This document shows, one piece after another, positions 39,501 through 52,039 of a stretch of 64,000 nt of DNA. The translations under genes were made by a program, and so were the position numbers. Every line of letters starts with the position of its first letter. Position 1 is the stretch's first letter. The notes under the pieces were generated by a model, which did no database searches, was not told the DNA's origin, and saw nothing but the letters and a program-made list of their open reading frames with translations. Source of the DNA: Lineus longissimus (Eukaryota > Nemertea > Pilidiophora > Heteronemertea > Lineidae); the NCBI RefSeq assembly GCF_910592395.1, contig NC_088312.1, forward strand, positions 6,634,001 through 6,698,000, in the 5' to 3' direction.

Positions 39501-42500
39501 TTTAAGTCCTCAGAGGCATTTTGCACTCAACTTTACAGCAGACATTAAAATTCTTATTATATGACCTATTTTCTTACATTGTTCTATTTTCACATATCTT
39601 AGAACCGTTTTCTTACATTTCTCTTGCATAATCCTTGTGTCTTGCTTAGGCAAGCTCGCCTCTAGGTCTTGCACTTTGGAATTAATACATAGACATACTA
39701 CTTGGATCGATGTAAGACCAATCTTTGTCATTCTTTTGCCATTCTTTCGCACTGTCCTAGCCTTTATCCTCGTTCCTCTTCAATTTTAATAATATTTTTC
39801 TATATTTCAATTTTGTACCCATTTCCTATGAGCTTTTTCAACATATTCAAACTGCACTGATTGGATGTCGTCGCATGATAAGTCATAGTAATGATTATTT
39901 TAGTAGTCGCAAGGTGTACCACGATCTGATATACCCTGGCCCTCACAGGTTGACCCTTTTTAAAGACATGACTCATCAAGTAGTCTAACAAGTAGTTCCA
40001 AAGCACATCTCGACCATTACACAACACATTCCTGACATAAATGCATACAGTAAGATCAGCGTTCACTTTGAGGACACCTTTGAGAGCAATAAAATGTTAG
40101 AGACACCGCTCCATAAAGGACGGCGCTTCTCAGCAACAATATCGAATGTTGCGTTAAGTGGGCCAGAAGACTCTATGCGAAATAATTGTCACTGTGTCTT
40201 ATTTTATTTTGAAGAACCTCAGTTTACTGACTTGTCTATAAATGATTAACGCAGCCTTCAGAAAACAGTGACCTGATTGCTTTTACTTTAAATGTTTATC
40301 AAAGCTGCCTTTCCTATACGTTGGCACTGATGGTGGCCACAACGTGGATTATTAAAAGCAATACCGGTAGATCGTGAGCGTGCATAAGTGGATGGCCAGA
40401 AAGTGTGTTCTCATCAGTGGGTTTGAATGTTACATTAGTGGTACGTAGCCGGATGAGAGGTATGACTCTAGTTGCTCGAACGTGAATGTGCTCAAAGGAG
40501 ATGGATACGATTTTGCACGACCTTGTTTCCCAAGTGCTTCCTTAACACAATCGCGAGGTCCCGTACCAACTCGTTTCCGGGATCGAGTTGGGCGGGTGTA
40601 TAGTTGGTAAATGTTGAAGCAACGTGAGAAATCAGCATCGTTTTTCACCCTAGGCTACAGAACAACTGAAAGTTCTATTGACGGCAATTACATGTTGTTT
40701 CCTCAAACCCGATTTCGCTCCCGGAAACCACATGCCAAAAACTCCGGGGAGAAACTTTCTTTTGGCAACCCACTCGTAGCCCAATACGTCCGCCCATTGA
40801 CTGTGAAATCACCTCCCGGAGTCGAATCTGTCGAAATCTGCATTTATCGATGTTTTTTGGAGGCGCCGTCATTCATTAACATTTCTCTCCAGTTTTAGAG
40901 GTGATATTAAATTCAGGGGCAAGGTTGTAATTTGCAAAGCTTTCTTCTTGCATTAGAAAGAGGAGCACAGCTTTTTTTACGAACACAGAACTCTTGAGAT
41001 GTAAAGTTAGTTTCATCTTATGTTGCTTGTGATATTGGTACAATTGATTCAATGTTCCTTTCAATGCACATATACTTACAGTAGCATTCGAATGAAACAC
41101 ATTCTACTCACTCTCTGTTTCCACATCTTTCCACATCTTCAATCTTATTAGATCTCTTTAAAAATCTTTGCTTTGGTCTTGCATTTTTGCGCATTCGCAT
41201 TCGAAAATTTTTTTAAACTAACTTTTGATTTGCATGGATAACGGTTAAGCATTTCGTGGTCTTGAATATATTGTACGTCTAACAGCAAGTGTATATCATT
41301 TTAAGATTACACAAGGATAATGCAAGCTTGACTTCTTGTCATTTGCGTTCATAAACCGGGAATATGATTTTAATGAACCTTCATTGGCCATTTCAGCCAT
41401 GTGGTTCTGGCACGTGTATTTCCCAACCAATAAAAGTAGCCCTTTCACGATTTCAGATGCGAAATTTGCTCCTTTGTCATTGTGGAATCTAATGATTGTG
41501 GGGCCACAAAATTTCAGATTGGGTTTTCCTTTTCCATCGTAAAATCATTGTGGACATCATTATGTGATTCCACGAGGATGAATCTCCGGAAATAAAAAAC
41601 TTCGAGGTCGATGACTCGAAGATTGATTTATTCTGAATTCAGAAAAAAAGTCAGGGACGCAATCCGAATCGATCATGTTGTTCTCCTCTATTAATCTAAT
41701 CCATTTTGCGGGAATGGAATACTTAATGAAAACTAACTTCTCCCTGATTGGGAATGAGTGCTTGGGGTGAAGCCAGTAAAGCATTCTTTCAAATCGTTCG
41801 AAGCATAAAGAGCGCTGTCGCCAAAGTGGTTTTTGATTAATAGCATGCAGTCGGAAGGTTCAAGCCTTTGACTGATTGGCTCCCAGATTAAAATCTGTTA
41901 CATGAAAGTGTTAAAAGCACACTGGAGAATCAATTCCCCATATAGCCGAGAGTATCATCAACCCTTCCAACTTACTGAGTAGCCTGTCCTGATATAGTGT
42001 GCTTGCGCCTGGGGAGAATCGGCAGTGGCTGGCTGCCTTACAAGAAAAACTGCAAAACATGTGCGCTCTTTGCTAAATTTTCAAAAAAAAAACGATGCCA
42101 CCTGGTACGAGTACAATATGACATCGCACTATATTTGGCGCTAAAATAACCACCCGGTTACGCTGTGGTGCACGCAGAAATATACCTATTCCGTTCCCGG
42201 TACAGGCCAGCTCAGCGAACTGGAAGGCTTGGGGAATCTGGGGAATTGATTCTCTTCCTATGTTAGCTGTCCTGTGTCCATCGGACGTACGCTGATTTAT
42301 CATTACTTTTAATTAACATCGTCCCTTTTTCAGGTCACAATTTATGCTATGGAGGACAGTAAACTTCTGACGTGGAGTCCAAAACAGTTTCATCAATACT
42401 TACGAACCAATCCGTTCATAGACGCTCTGCTTACAAACCTCATGGGCAAGGACATTACCGTGAAACTCTATCAACTCCAGGAGATGTTGCGGCATCCCCG

Positions 42501-45500
42501 ACTACGGGATAGTGCGTGCTCATCATTGGCGGATACAAGGAGTGATATTGTTGGGAATAACAATCACGATAATGCACCGGTGCCGACGTTTAATCAGACA
42601 ATTGAGAAGCTACACCGGTATTCTGTCAGTAGTTCGAGAAAAAGTGGTAAGGAACCCTTAGTGTTGTTGCCATTTCACAAAATTGACATAAAAGGTTTTT
42701 TTTCACCAAAGGTGCAAAGCAAAAGACTGCGCGACACAATCTGCCAAACCTATTTTGATCAAATACGACCAAATAGGTCCCTTTTTATCAATTAATGAGT
42801 TTAGTTCAGCTGATTTCCACAAATCGAGTATACCGATAGTGTTATATGATTTATAAACATCTTCCTACACGATAACTATACCACGAGATATGTATTGATT
42901 GATTATTTTTTTATTCATTTGGACCAAAAGACACAGCGCAGCAATATCTCTACAAACTCCCGAATCTATTTGCAGCTTATCGATATCAAGTGCAACTCAT
43001 TGAAACTGGTTTTGACCTGAGGATACTGGTGAATCCAGCGCCTTATTCCCCACTTTCCTTGATCTTGGCTATTACAGCTGAACATAACCAATTTCCAGCT
43101 AATTCTCATCACTATGGTGCCTTCAGAAAGGAACAGAGCGACTTTATTGGGAAAAAAAGTCGTGAAAAAGAACTTTACTAATGACGTCGTCTGTATTCCA
43201 ATGTGGGTTTAGATGGGGTTTTATCAAACAAGTTTTAGGCGGAAACATCGTTGCAAGGATTCAGCTTCATGCAAATTAGTAGAATTTGAATACGGCTAGA
43301 CGTCGCTATAGTAACGGTACTCCCAATCCTCCGGCGATTTTCAGTAGACCATGTAAATTTCAAGATGGCCTTCCCATTCACAATCCTACTTAATCCCATA
43401 GGAGGCATTGCCGATAAAGGTCGGATGAAAAGTTTTCTTTTGGAATGGCATTTGTCTCTCGGTTGAACGAAAAGGAAGTGACATTGTGTCCATAAATAGA
43501 AATTTTGATGTCAAACTTTGGCATCAGTTCAACTACAATTTGAGACTTTGCGAAAGGAATTTCCCAATTTCGACTTTTCCATGGAAAGATACAATGTACC
43601 ACAACGCTAGAGCGGGGAGTTCCATGGAAATAGCTAGATCTACATACTTGCAGATAAGTGCCCTTTTGCGCAAACCTATTTTGGAAGAGACTCGGGTTAT
43701 AGCGAGAGTGCGGTCAGGATCCCATGGCTACAAGGCGGTAGTTGAATCGGCTGGTACCTAGGCAAAATAGCTCGTTTTGGCGACATGTCGCTATTCGGGG
43801 ATCCATGGCTGTGACTGGTGACTGGTATCTAAATACCACAGGACCATTTTTTTTCTAATCCCCAGCGCTGGTATAGTCTTGCTATTATCCCTTCCAATTC
43901 CAATATTGATGATGGCTTTACTCACCAAGCATTGCCAAGAGTGAGTGGTAAGGGATTACCTTACACCTGCGGAACTAGATACAGAATCGATTCTCTAGTT
44001 GATTGTGATGTATTTATATTCTTAGTGAATAATTAAGTTGTATCTTAGAGTAACCAGACTGGTTACTCTAAGGTTATATCATCTACCACCTACTCCTACT
44101 ATGAAAACCTTGGCAAAAGAATGCTATATACTATATATTCATACTAAAGTCGTTTGAGATGGTTTATGCTTATGACAACCGCAGCAGTACCCTGGATGAT
44201 GATTGCTGCTGTATCATCATCTCGCAGGCTACTCTGGTCATCTTATAGGCACATTAGTGCACATGCGATATCAAACAATTCATAAGTAATCATGACGGGT
44301 TCTTTTGATGTATGAGTCGTCTCGGGATTTATTGATCATTGGTCATACTATCAGTTGGAGAGATATTTGTTATATAAACTGCAGGGTCTTTAATTTGGCT
44401 GGAGATGACATTTCGGAATATGAAGACGTTTTTGGGCGATGCAGAGAATGTATTATCTTAGCGTTACCAGACTAGTCTGGTAACTCTTAGGTATTATGGT
44501 AACTGCACCGCCAGTATAGTTAAGACTCCTATGCAGTCCATTTCTTCATCCTGATCGTCCTTCCTCTATATTGGTTAGGAACGAGGCCGGTCCACTGCGT
44601 CCGGAGTGTAGTATAGTCTGGCAACGAGCTGCTAATGAGCTGCCCTCAGGTAGAGGTCACCTTGATAGGGAGGCATTTGTGAGGAGACTATTAATCAAGA
44701 AATGGTAGACAGTCTTATGGAAATGACCTTCAAGAAGGTGACGTCCGGGAAATATTGATTTGCGATGACCGCAAGGGATTTCTAAGTGACAGGTTATTGC
44801 TGCCTCGACGTAATAACATCTGATAGGGAATCATATGTATTCATACATCAGAATGGTTAGTCAAATGATACCTTACTCATTTGAATTGATACGTCATATG
44901 CAAATACTAAATGTCTTATATATTTCATTTTCTGTCCAGGAATCTCACTTCAAACCTACATATCTTCATGTCGCAGTGTGTGATGCGTTTGCCGATTCAC
45001 CTTTGGTATTTATTAGCCAAGTAATTTAATGACGTAAATCACTCAGAATATATTTTGTAATACGTTATCTAGCTTCTTGGGGGAAATCATTTGATAGGAT
45101 TTGTGGGGGAATCTGAGAAACGTGTCAAAGGATTGGCTTTCATATTCAGTAACTTGCTCCGAGATACAATAGACCTTGCACATCTCAGACTCGATTGCAA
45201 CAGCGTTTTTAACCGTTATAAACGAAATCCGAAATCATCGGGCAGACTTGGAAATCAGACTGACTTGGGACTTGAGTCCGTTATATGCAAGTGTCCGGTT
45301 TATCAGAGTAGGCTTATTGTGTATGAAATTAAACGAAGTGACCAAGACAGAAACTCTCTTGAACTCAGTTTGAATTGATTATTACACCTTTAAGATGTAG
45401 GCCTAGTTATATTTGTCCGAATAATTGCATTGGTAGGAAATACATATCCAACGCTGGAAGGTTACCTCACCTCATCTATGCTGTAGGCCTATATGATGAT

Positions 45501-48500
45501 GTATGACACTGAACACCCTAGAAACTGTATATGAGGGAATCTTTCTTTTATGTGCACGAATTTTCAAATATTCAGACAAAGTATCAAAGACGATAATCTT
45601 CTGTGCCATCAGCAACAACTATGCTTCTGGAGATATACGAGATGAGCGTACATGTGCACCATTCATTCATTGAATTAACTGCCAGCAGTGTCAACTGATC
45701 TGCGAAAAAGTATCAGCAATATCGGGTATCTCTTTAGTATTGGCTTTAGCTGGGATTTACTCATAAAGTATTGACCTTTATGTAACTGCCCAGTTATATT
45801 TTGCCTCAATTGAGCTAAGTGGATACGGGTAATTGGCAATGTTTTCTATCAGCATATCCTCGAACAGTGACATCACTTTTGCGGGAAGTTATGAACCACC
45901 TTTGAAGAGATAAAACCTGCTGACTGGAATATTTATTAATAATTTTTGAATATCGTATTCACCAGTAAAATTCGTCAGATATCGACGCAGTTTCAAATTC
46001 TCATCAATAACCAACCGAATCTTAGATGTTTTTTGTCTCAGGCCTGCATCTGCACTACAGCTTGACCGTGCAGCTTGACAAGATCTCGGGTTATTCTCAC
46101 TGAAAAAACAAGTGAACGAGACAAGCTTACATGTACGTCAACTGAGTCAAAAGTGCATCAAAAAGAGCGTTTTCTGCAATACATCGGAGCACTAGTACTA
46201 GTAGTCACTGCGCTAAATCTGGCATTGGGAGGCCTTGGAATCGGCTTATCTTTAAAAACCAATACGGCTCCCTGATGGTATATAAGGTAGAAATCGTTTT
46301 CCTCACGAACGAGCAGATATCCGACTCTCTGACTTTTCTGATGCCAGAGATTGTTGTCAGAAAAGTAGCCTTGCCTTTGGTATGAACCTGATGTTGATTA
46401 TGGATAATATGGACAGAGCAGCAGGGATTACTATCAAAGCCAATACATGAGATGCTGGTGAAGCAAGATTGTTGAGTATCTGTTTCTTGCTGAGGGTCTT
46501 GGAGAAGGATTTTGTTTGAATTGGTGATGACCTTCAGGACAGTTTGTTGTGTAGCTTCCTTGGTGTTGCCTTGTGTGGGTATTATTTTGAAGGATGTTGA
46601 TGTGCTGAAGAACAGCTCTATCATGACATAAAAAAGATAATGCTTTTGATCATGTTCTGAATGCGCTTCCTGACTTGTAAAGCCGTTTATATAAAAAAGG
46701 GAGGCAGTAGTCCAAGGCAAAAGCTTCTGCTGGGTTAGTTGAGTGTCTCTTGGTGATTGAAACTTTGAAGCTTAGATAAGTTGTGAATGATAGAAACCTC
46801 CGTTCCCCGGATATTTCAAACTTCTTCACCGGCCGTGAAAGACTAATTCCAAATGGCATATCCTGTCTTTCTTGATCGGCATAAGTAACTGGTTACTTTT
46901 ATACTCTATGCTTTTGTATTTTGACAAAGAATATAATGGTTATAACGCTACATTTCTAGTTATTTGCAATGTTTCCCATAAAACAAGCAGTTGAGTGACA
47001 GAGACCATAAAATTTGACGGAAAAGGTACAAGCTGTTGAAAGTTACAAGTTGTTTTCTTCTTATTACGCATAGGGGCCTAGTTGGGAATCGTGCCACCGT
47101 CATACCATTAGAAACCAGTAACTATCATAATCGAATCAAGACGGCTGAATAATAATCCTTCCTTTCTTCAAAGGATGCAGATAGACAATACCTCGCCCCT
47201 GGATGTTCTGCGACTTACATGTACGCAAACAGCGACATTTTCCAATATATGCGTATGTGAGGTACTTGTATGCGAAATATAGAAGCGCTTACATACAACT
47301 CCATGATGGTGCCAGGTGAGGAATTACTGCTGTGAAAGTTTTTTACCAGTACAAAAAACTTCTCCAGTTCTTCTTTTACTCTGCTTTCGAGAGTGTAGTC
47401 CAAGTAACAACGTACTTAAAAATTCAATAGTCTTTTGGATGAGACTGAAGGTGATAGCATGAAATATCATTATTGCTACGGGTTATTCCTTATGGCTAAG
47501 GCAACCTAACTGGGTAATGTCAACGCCCGTGTCAACGTAACCTCCTGACTTATATCGACATTGCAGATTCAACATCAAAGGCGTTATCCTCTTCTCGCAT
47601 TAAGTATTCCATGTGCTTTTAAACAGGATCAACTGTTATCTTCTCGTTACATTTGGATTAGTGACTCTGTCACTGTGTTTGTGTTTACCTTTCAAAGTTA
47701 ATGTTAAACAAGAACTTGATATTTGCACTTTGGGGTCGGGAAAGGGGCCGATTTCTTCTAATGGATATCTTTAAATGAAACTTGAGACATTTAAAGATAT
47801 GAGTGAAAAAGGGTATCGTGAAAATTTCGACAAAATGCATCCAGAATAAGCAGTACCGAGGCGCTGGGTGCTGAAATTTGAACATCTCTTGGATCCCAAA
47901 ATTTCTAAATTGGTGAAGAAATCGGCCCAGCACAGCACAGCAGCCCGAAAAGACAGTGTGACATTAACTTATGAAAAAGACAATAACCACGATCCAGTTT
48001 CAGCTCGTACACGTAGTTAATCCATCTGTGTCATTCAGTTTCATTTCAAACAAAGTAAGCTCTTTGATAAGCACCCAATTCAACAGAGCCATAGATTAAG
48101 TTGTTTCCTTTCTTTAACTCTTGGAAACTCTATTGACACCTTCATCAGAAATTTTCCAGCCGAATGTTGTTATCGTGGTTGGTTGCCATGGCAATTATAG
48201 GAATATTGTGTGAATAAGTGGAAGTTTCCTGGTGAGGCGTAGTGATAAGCGTCATTATCGTTAGAGAAGAATGCTTCATATCCTTAAAGCAATTCTGATT
48301 TGCCAGGCTCTGTCAATAATTACACTACGTTTTTGAGAATTCTCTACAACACATGTTATTTTGTATATTTGCAGTGTCAGTGAAATCACCGAGGTCGCCA
48401 TTGGGCCCACCGCGGTTCAACATCGAACACGAAGAACTCTTCAACGATCGTTACGATGAGCGATTGTCGCCAAACTTCTTATCCATTCCGAGTCCAAACC

Positions 48501-48625
48501 AACCACGCGTATTCTTTCAGCAGCCCCTGCTACAGCAGCCACCAGGGGGCAGGAAAAGCATCCAGGGGTCACCCTCAGTTGGGTCATTTGAAACCACAGT
48601 TGGATCGTTTGAAACAACGGTATGA
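36505..48625 (+). CDS. POPDC: Popeye domain-containing protein B, four exons
   Basis: Second Popeye-family membrane protein, paralogous to gene A. Coding exons: 36505-37049, 39212-39326, 42334-42646, 48375-48625; frame kept, 407 residues. The glycosylation-rich N-terminus has several sequons (NDT, NYT, NGT, NET). Three hydrophobic segments follow. The cAMP motifs are FLDSPEY (200-206) and FQVTI (219-223, split by an intron), and NLMGKDITVKLYQL ends the domain. The tail is longer than in A, rich in proline and glutamine, and ends in a doubled GSFETTV heptapeptide, giving a C-terminal ETTV that fits a class I PDZ ligand. Exon 1 corresponds to the first three exons of gene A. The introns are large (2.2, 3.0 and 5.7 kb) and repeat-laden. 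Confidence 0.93.
44044..44072. repeat. 29-bp perfect palindrome in Popeye B intron 3
   Basis: CTTAGAGTAACCAG and its exact complement CTGGTTACTCTAAG flank a single central base. A related palindrome lies 412 bp downstream. Confidence 0.9.
44457..44490. repeat. Second palindrome with the same core
   Basis: A 22-bp perfect palindrome (GTTACCAGACT then AGTCTGGTAAC) with imperfect CTTAG ends. It shares the GTWACCAGACT arm with the palindrome at 44044, so the two may bound a foldback-type element of about 450 bp. Confidence 0.85.
44610..44915 (+). repeat. Dispersed repeat copy (partner of 25640-25990)
   Basis: Shares flanks in the same orientation with the copy at 25.7 kb, but its core (about 44767-44871) is in the opposite orientation and lacks the GATATGATATG borders. 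The core contains AGTGACAGGTTATTGCTGCC and GGTTAGTCAAATGAT. Just upstream, GAACGAGGCCGGTCCACTGC (about 44580-44600) recurs at about 50810-50830, so a further repeat family is present. Confidence 0.75.
46075..46720. other. Open frames of unknown status inside Popeye B intron 3
   Basis: On the plus strand 46075-46275 could encode 66 residues with one clear hydrophobic segment (QYIGALVLVVTALNLALGGL). On the minus strand 46720-46205 is open for 171 codons. The two overlap by 71 bp. I recognise no family, no splice partner and no promoter; either could be chance. Confidence 0.15.
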
Positions 48626-49276
48626 CATAGGGCCATGGGGCCAGCTAGGGTAGAATTCTATGCAGACAGAACAGGCTAATTGCTGAGTTTGTCATGAAGT
48701 TTTCACAATCAACGAGCTTTCAATACCGAATCTTAGCAATACAAGCGCAGGCACGTGGGAATAAGATCTAACCAGCATCTGCTCATGCTTATCCCGACTT
48801 AACCATGACCAGCTACTGCCCATTCTTGACAAAAGGTAACGAGCTACGGTCCATGCTCACGAGGAGCTAACCAGCCAATGTGCCTATGCTCGGCAATAAA
48901 CCAGGTACGGTCCAGCTCAGCACAAACTAACCATCTTCTGCCTATGCCTGTCCAGTGGCCCTCACTTCTGAGATAAGCTTGGTCTGCAAAGGAGGGATGA
49001 ATGGTAGCAACACAAAAGTGGACATAAGACGTTCATAACTGGCTTATGGATGGATTACGCTTTTCGAATTATATCAGAAACATTTACATGACGTATTTAA
49101 ACGCACATTGCAAGTTGTACCCTCGCGAATACGGAGCCTACTTTACCCCGTTAGTTCTGTATAAAGTAATACAAGAATGAATGGACTAATTTGACTAATG
49201 AATGAATTCCGACAAAATGATTCGCCATGATCACTTATTTGGTGCTCTTCTCCAATGGGACGAGAAATGTGAACTC

Positions 49277-49472
49277 CACTTGTAAATATACGTGAATCAC
49301 TTATAAATATACATATCAATCGCTTGTAAATATACATAACAATCACTTGTAAATATAAATTAATCACTTGTAAATATACATTCATTCATCATTTGTAAAT
49401 ATGCATTGATCACTTGTAAATATTCATTCAATCGTCACTTGTAAATACACTCATTCATCACTTGTGAATGTG
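49277..49472 (+). repeat. Irregular tandem array of CACTTGTAAATATA units
   Basis: About nine copies of a CACTTGTAAATATAC-like word separated by short variable AT-rich spacers with ATTCATTCAT. Unit spacing is about 20-27 bp. Confidence 0.85.
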
Positions 49473-50360
49473 TAGTCTTTATCAACTATACTATCGTACT
49501 GTCTCATGCCTGGACACTAAAAGCTAAGTTCCATCCAAAACTACAATGTATGAATATCAATTTTGTGTTTGTATAAGTTATACTCACGTGGTTGTTGTTT
49601 TTTGAAGTGACGACGTGATGTCATCAAGTGACCCCCGATCAAAACTTGGACTGCATGTTGGTTTTTCTCACTAGAACTCAGTAGACGACCGTCATGACGA
49701 CATCCTACAAAAAATCTTTCAAATTCTAGTTTCCACCACTGCTTGACTACTTGACCATCTGAAGGTCAGCATCAATCATCCTCGGGGTCAAACTTGCATG
49801 TTACTCATACTGTTGCGATGTCGGCAAGTACCGAGCGAAAGGCCCTGAAATTCAGGACGGCGTCATTAAACCTTCAATTGAACTTTTTACCGTGCTTGGA
49901 AATATTTGCTATTCTTCTACTTTAATTCGTTGACTGTGGAATCGAAAATATTTGTAACAGCATTTACATGTACAAGCTTACTGCATTTGATGTGGCGTCC
50001 CAAAATCATCTTCAGTGCACAGGAGCTTTAGCGAACAATGATAGAATTTGATTTGCTCAGGTAGTAATAGCTTAAAACTGATGACAGCTTCTACTAAAAC
50101 AAAGATGCTTTGACTGAATAAAGCCACCGATGGAGAGGTCGCGTTGTAGATCGCCTCCATCACATTCTATCCCTGTCGATCATGTGCTGTCATTGTATAT
50201 GTCCGTGCTGTCGCTTTAGATTGATTTGTAGAACTTCGTCATATTCTTTTCGCTACTCATTTGAACCGCCTTGAACTGCTTTTGACCATAAAGTGCCATC
50301 TGAGAACCGACTTGTGAACGAGCAGCACTTGGAGTCTTCACTGATAGGAGAGAGCCAGCG

Positions 50361-50381
50361 CCCCCCCCCCCCCCCCCCCCC
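50361..50381 (+). repeat. Poly-C tract
   Basis: A run of 21 C in intergenic DNA. Confidence 0.9.
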
Positions 50382-51374
50382 AGTTATATGAAATAGCTTG
50401 TTAGTGTGGTGTATATGTAGATTTCTTCACTTCAATATCAATTATTTTGTACGATCCTGAGATGGAACTCTTTTTGTAACAGCTCTTGCTTTGCGCTAAT
50501 AAAAGTCACTTCACGTCATATAGGAGGAAAGGAGGGTGTAATTTGTTTCTTAATCAGTAATATGAGTACATGTCGTCGGTAAATTTACCTGCGGAATTAG
50601 ATGTGAAGCTCACTGCGACGGAACAGATACCGCCCTATTGTCCCTTATGAATGAACCACATGGACAAGCCCTGCATGTTTAAATTTTTTAGAAAAAAATA
50701 GTACCGAAAACGCTGTTGGGAGATGGTTAAAAGACCAGGGCAATGAGTAGACTCTCGGGCTGGTCCACTTCGTCATCCTATCTATTCATACTGTCGTCAT
50801 GCGAGCGACAGAACGAGGCCGGTCCACTGCGTCTCTTATGTAGGCGAAGAGTGTTTGCTGCACTGTCCCGAACTAGAGTGGTTGTGACTTTGTCTCTGTC
50901 CTCACCCATGTCATTGTCCCAATCTTTGGTCATCCATCTTAACCCCCGCGATTTCTCGAGATCACTACGAGTGCAATGTTTGTAGTGATGCAACATGCTG
51001 ATCTGCCGGCGTTGTGTGTCGGTATTCCTCCTTCACGAAGGCGGAGACAAGGATTGACGCCACACCGCCGATAAATCGGCATGCGATGCAAAAGCGTGAG
51101 TCAGAGTGTTGGCCATCTAAAGTGGCAAAGAGCAAAGCCATGTATTCGTTACTGGGTTTCTACTGCCAGTGACCGATACAGTTTGGGTGGATGTACCATG
51201 GTTGCGACAAAGTCCTCATAGTTGTAACCCAGTGCGTGGTTGAAAAGAGTATTTGTTTCATCCATACCATTGTCTCCAGGTAGTTTTGGGTCCATTTTAG
51301 TAGGTGACCAGTTAGCTGTAACTGATGTGACACTGCTTCCTACATGTATAGCTATTCGTTTTAGCTATTCGTTA

Positions 51375-51391
51375 CCCCCCCCCCCCCCCCC
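51375..51391 (+). repeat. Poly-C tract followed by CA repeat
   Basis: Seventeen C followed by ACACACAC. Confidence 0.9.
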
Positions 51392-51973
51392 ACACACACT
51401 CTTAGTGTGGTTGGTTGTATAGTGTGTTGTTGTTACTTTGTCTTCATGTCATCATGATTGTTTGTGACCATGAATCGTCACAGAATTCACTGCAAAGTGT
51501 ATAGCCACATACGGTTCTCTACATGTTTTGGCTAGTGCCATGGGGCGTGCATCCACTTTAATTACCTATAGGAAATGAATAACGCCGTAAATGTCAATTG
51601 TAACTGTAATGAAATTCAATCTTATCTTAATTGCAAACTTGGCAAAAGGTTATCAGCAAAATGATCACACTTAACCGTGTTGATGCACCAATCAGAGACC
51701 AATATCACCTTGAGGACAGTCTGTAGAAGTTGATATGAAACGCGTTTCCTCGTGGCGAGAGACCTAGGAACAAAACCTGCTGGTGAGGAGGAGATCTAGA
51801 GGCCGATTGTCTCATAAATAGCCGTATTTCGGTAATAGGGCGGGACTGATTATTTTTTCATCCGGAGAGGCACTTGATTTGCTTTCACATCGCCGGAAGT
51901 CAGTCCATCCTTAAATATTACACAAACTTGCCTTAAACACGATACGAAAATCAGAACAGACTATAGCGCGGAG

Positions 51974-51980
51974 TATAAAA
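51974..51980 (+). promoter_or_regulatory. TATA box of the CAP gene
   Basis: TATAAAA lies 60-66 bp before the start codon, predicting transcription from about 52005 and a leader of roughly 35 nt. It is the clearest core promoter in the window. Confidence 0.7.
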
Positions 51981-52039
51981 TCCTTGCCCCGTCTCGAGAT
52001 GACCATCCCATTTAGAGAAACTCAGTCTTGGACACAACA

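Larger units (their letters stand above)
48626..51973. other. Intergenic region between Popeye gene B and the CAP gene
   Basis: No recognised gene. It holds a run of minisatellite-like units at 49277-49472, two long C tracts and the second copy of a dispersed word near 50810. The Popeye B 3' UTR lies in its left part; I did not find a clearly preferred poly(A) signal. Confidence 0.45.

Noticed and set aside
46205-46720. 171-codon minus-strand frame in Popeye B intron 3 as a gene
   Set aside because: No family resemblance, no start context, and it is overlapped by a different frame on the other strand; kept only as a low-confidence note.
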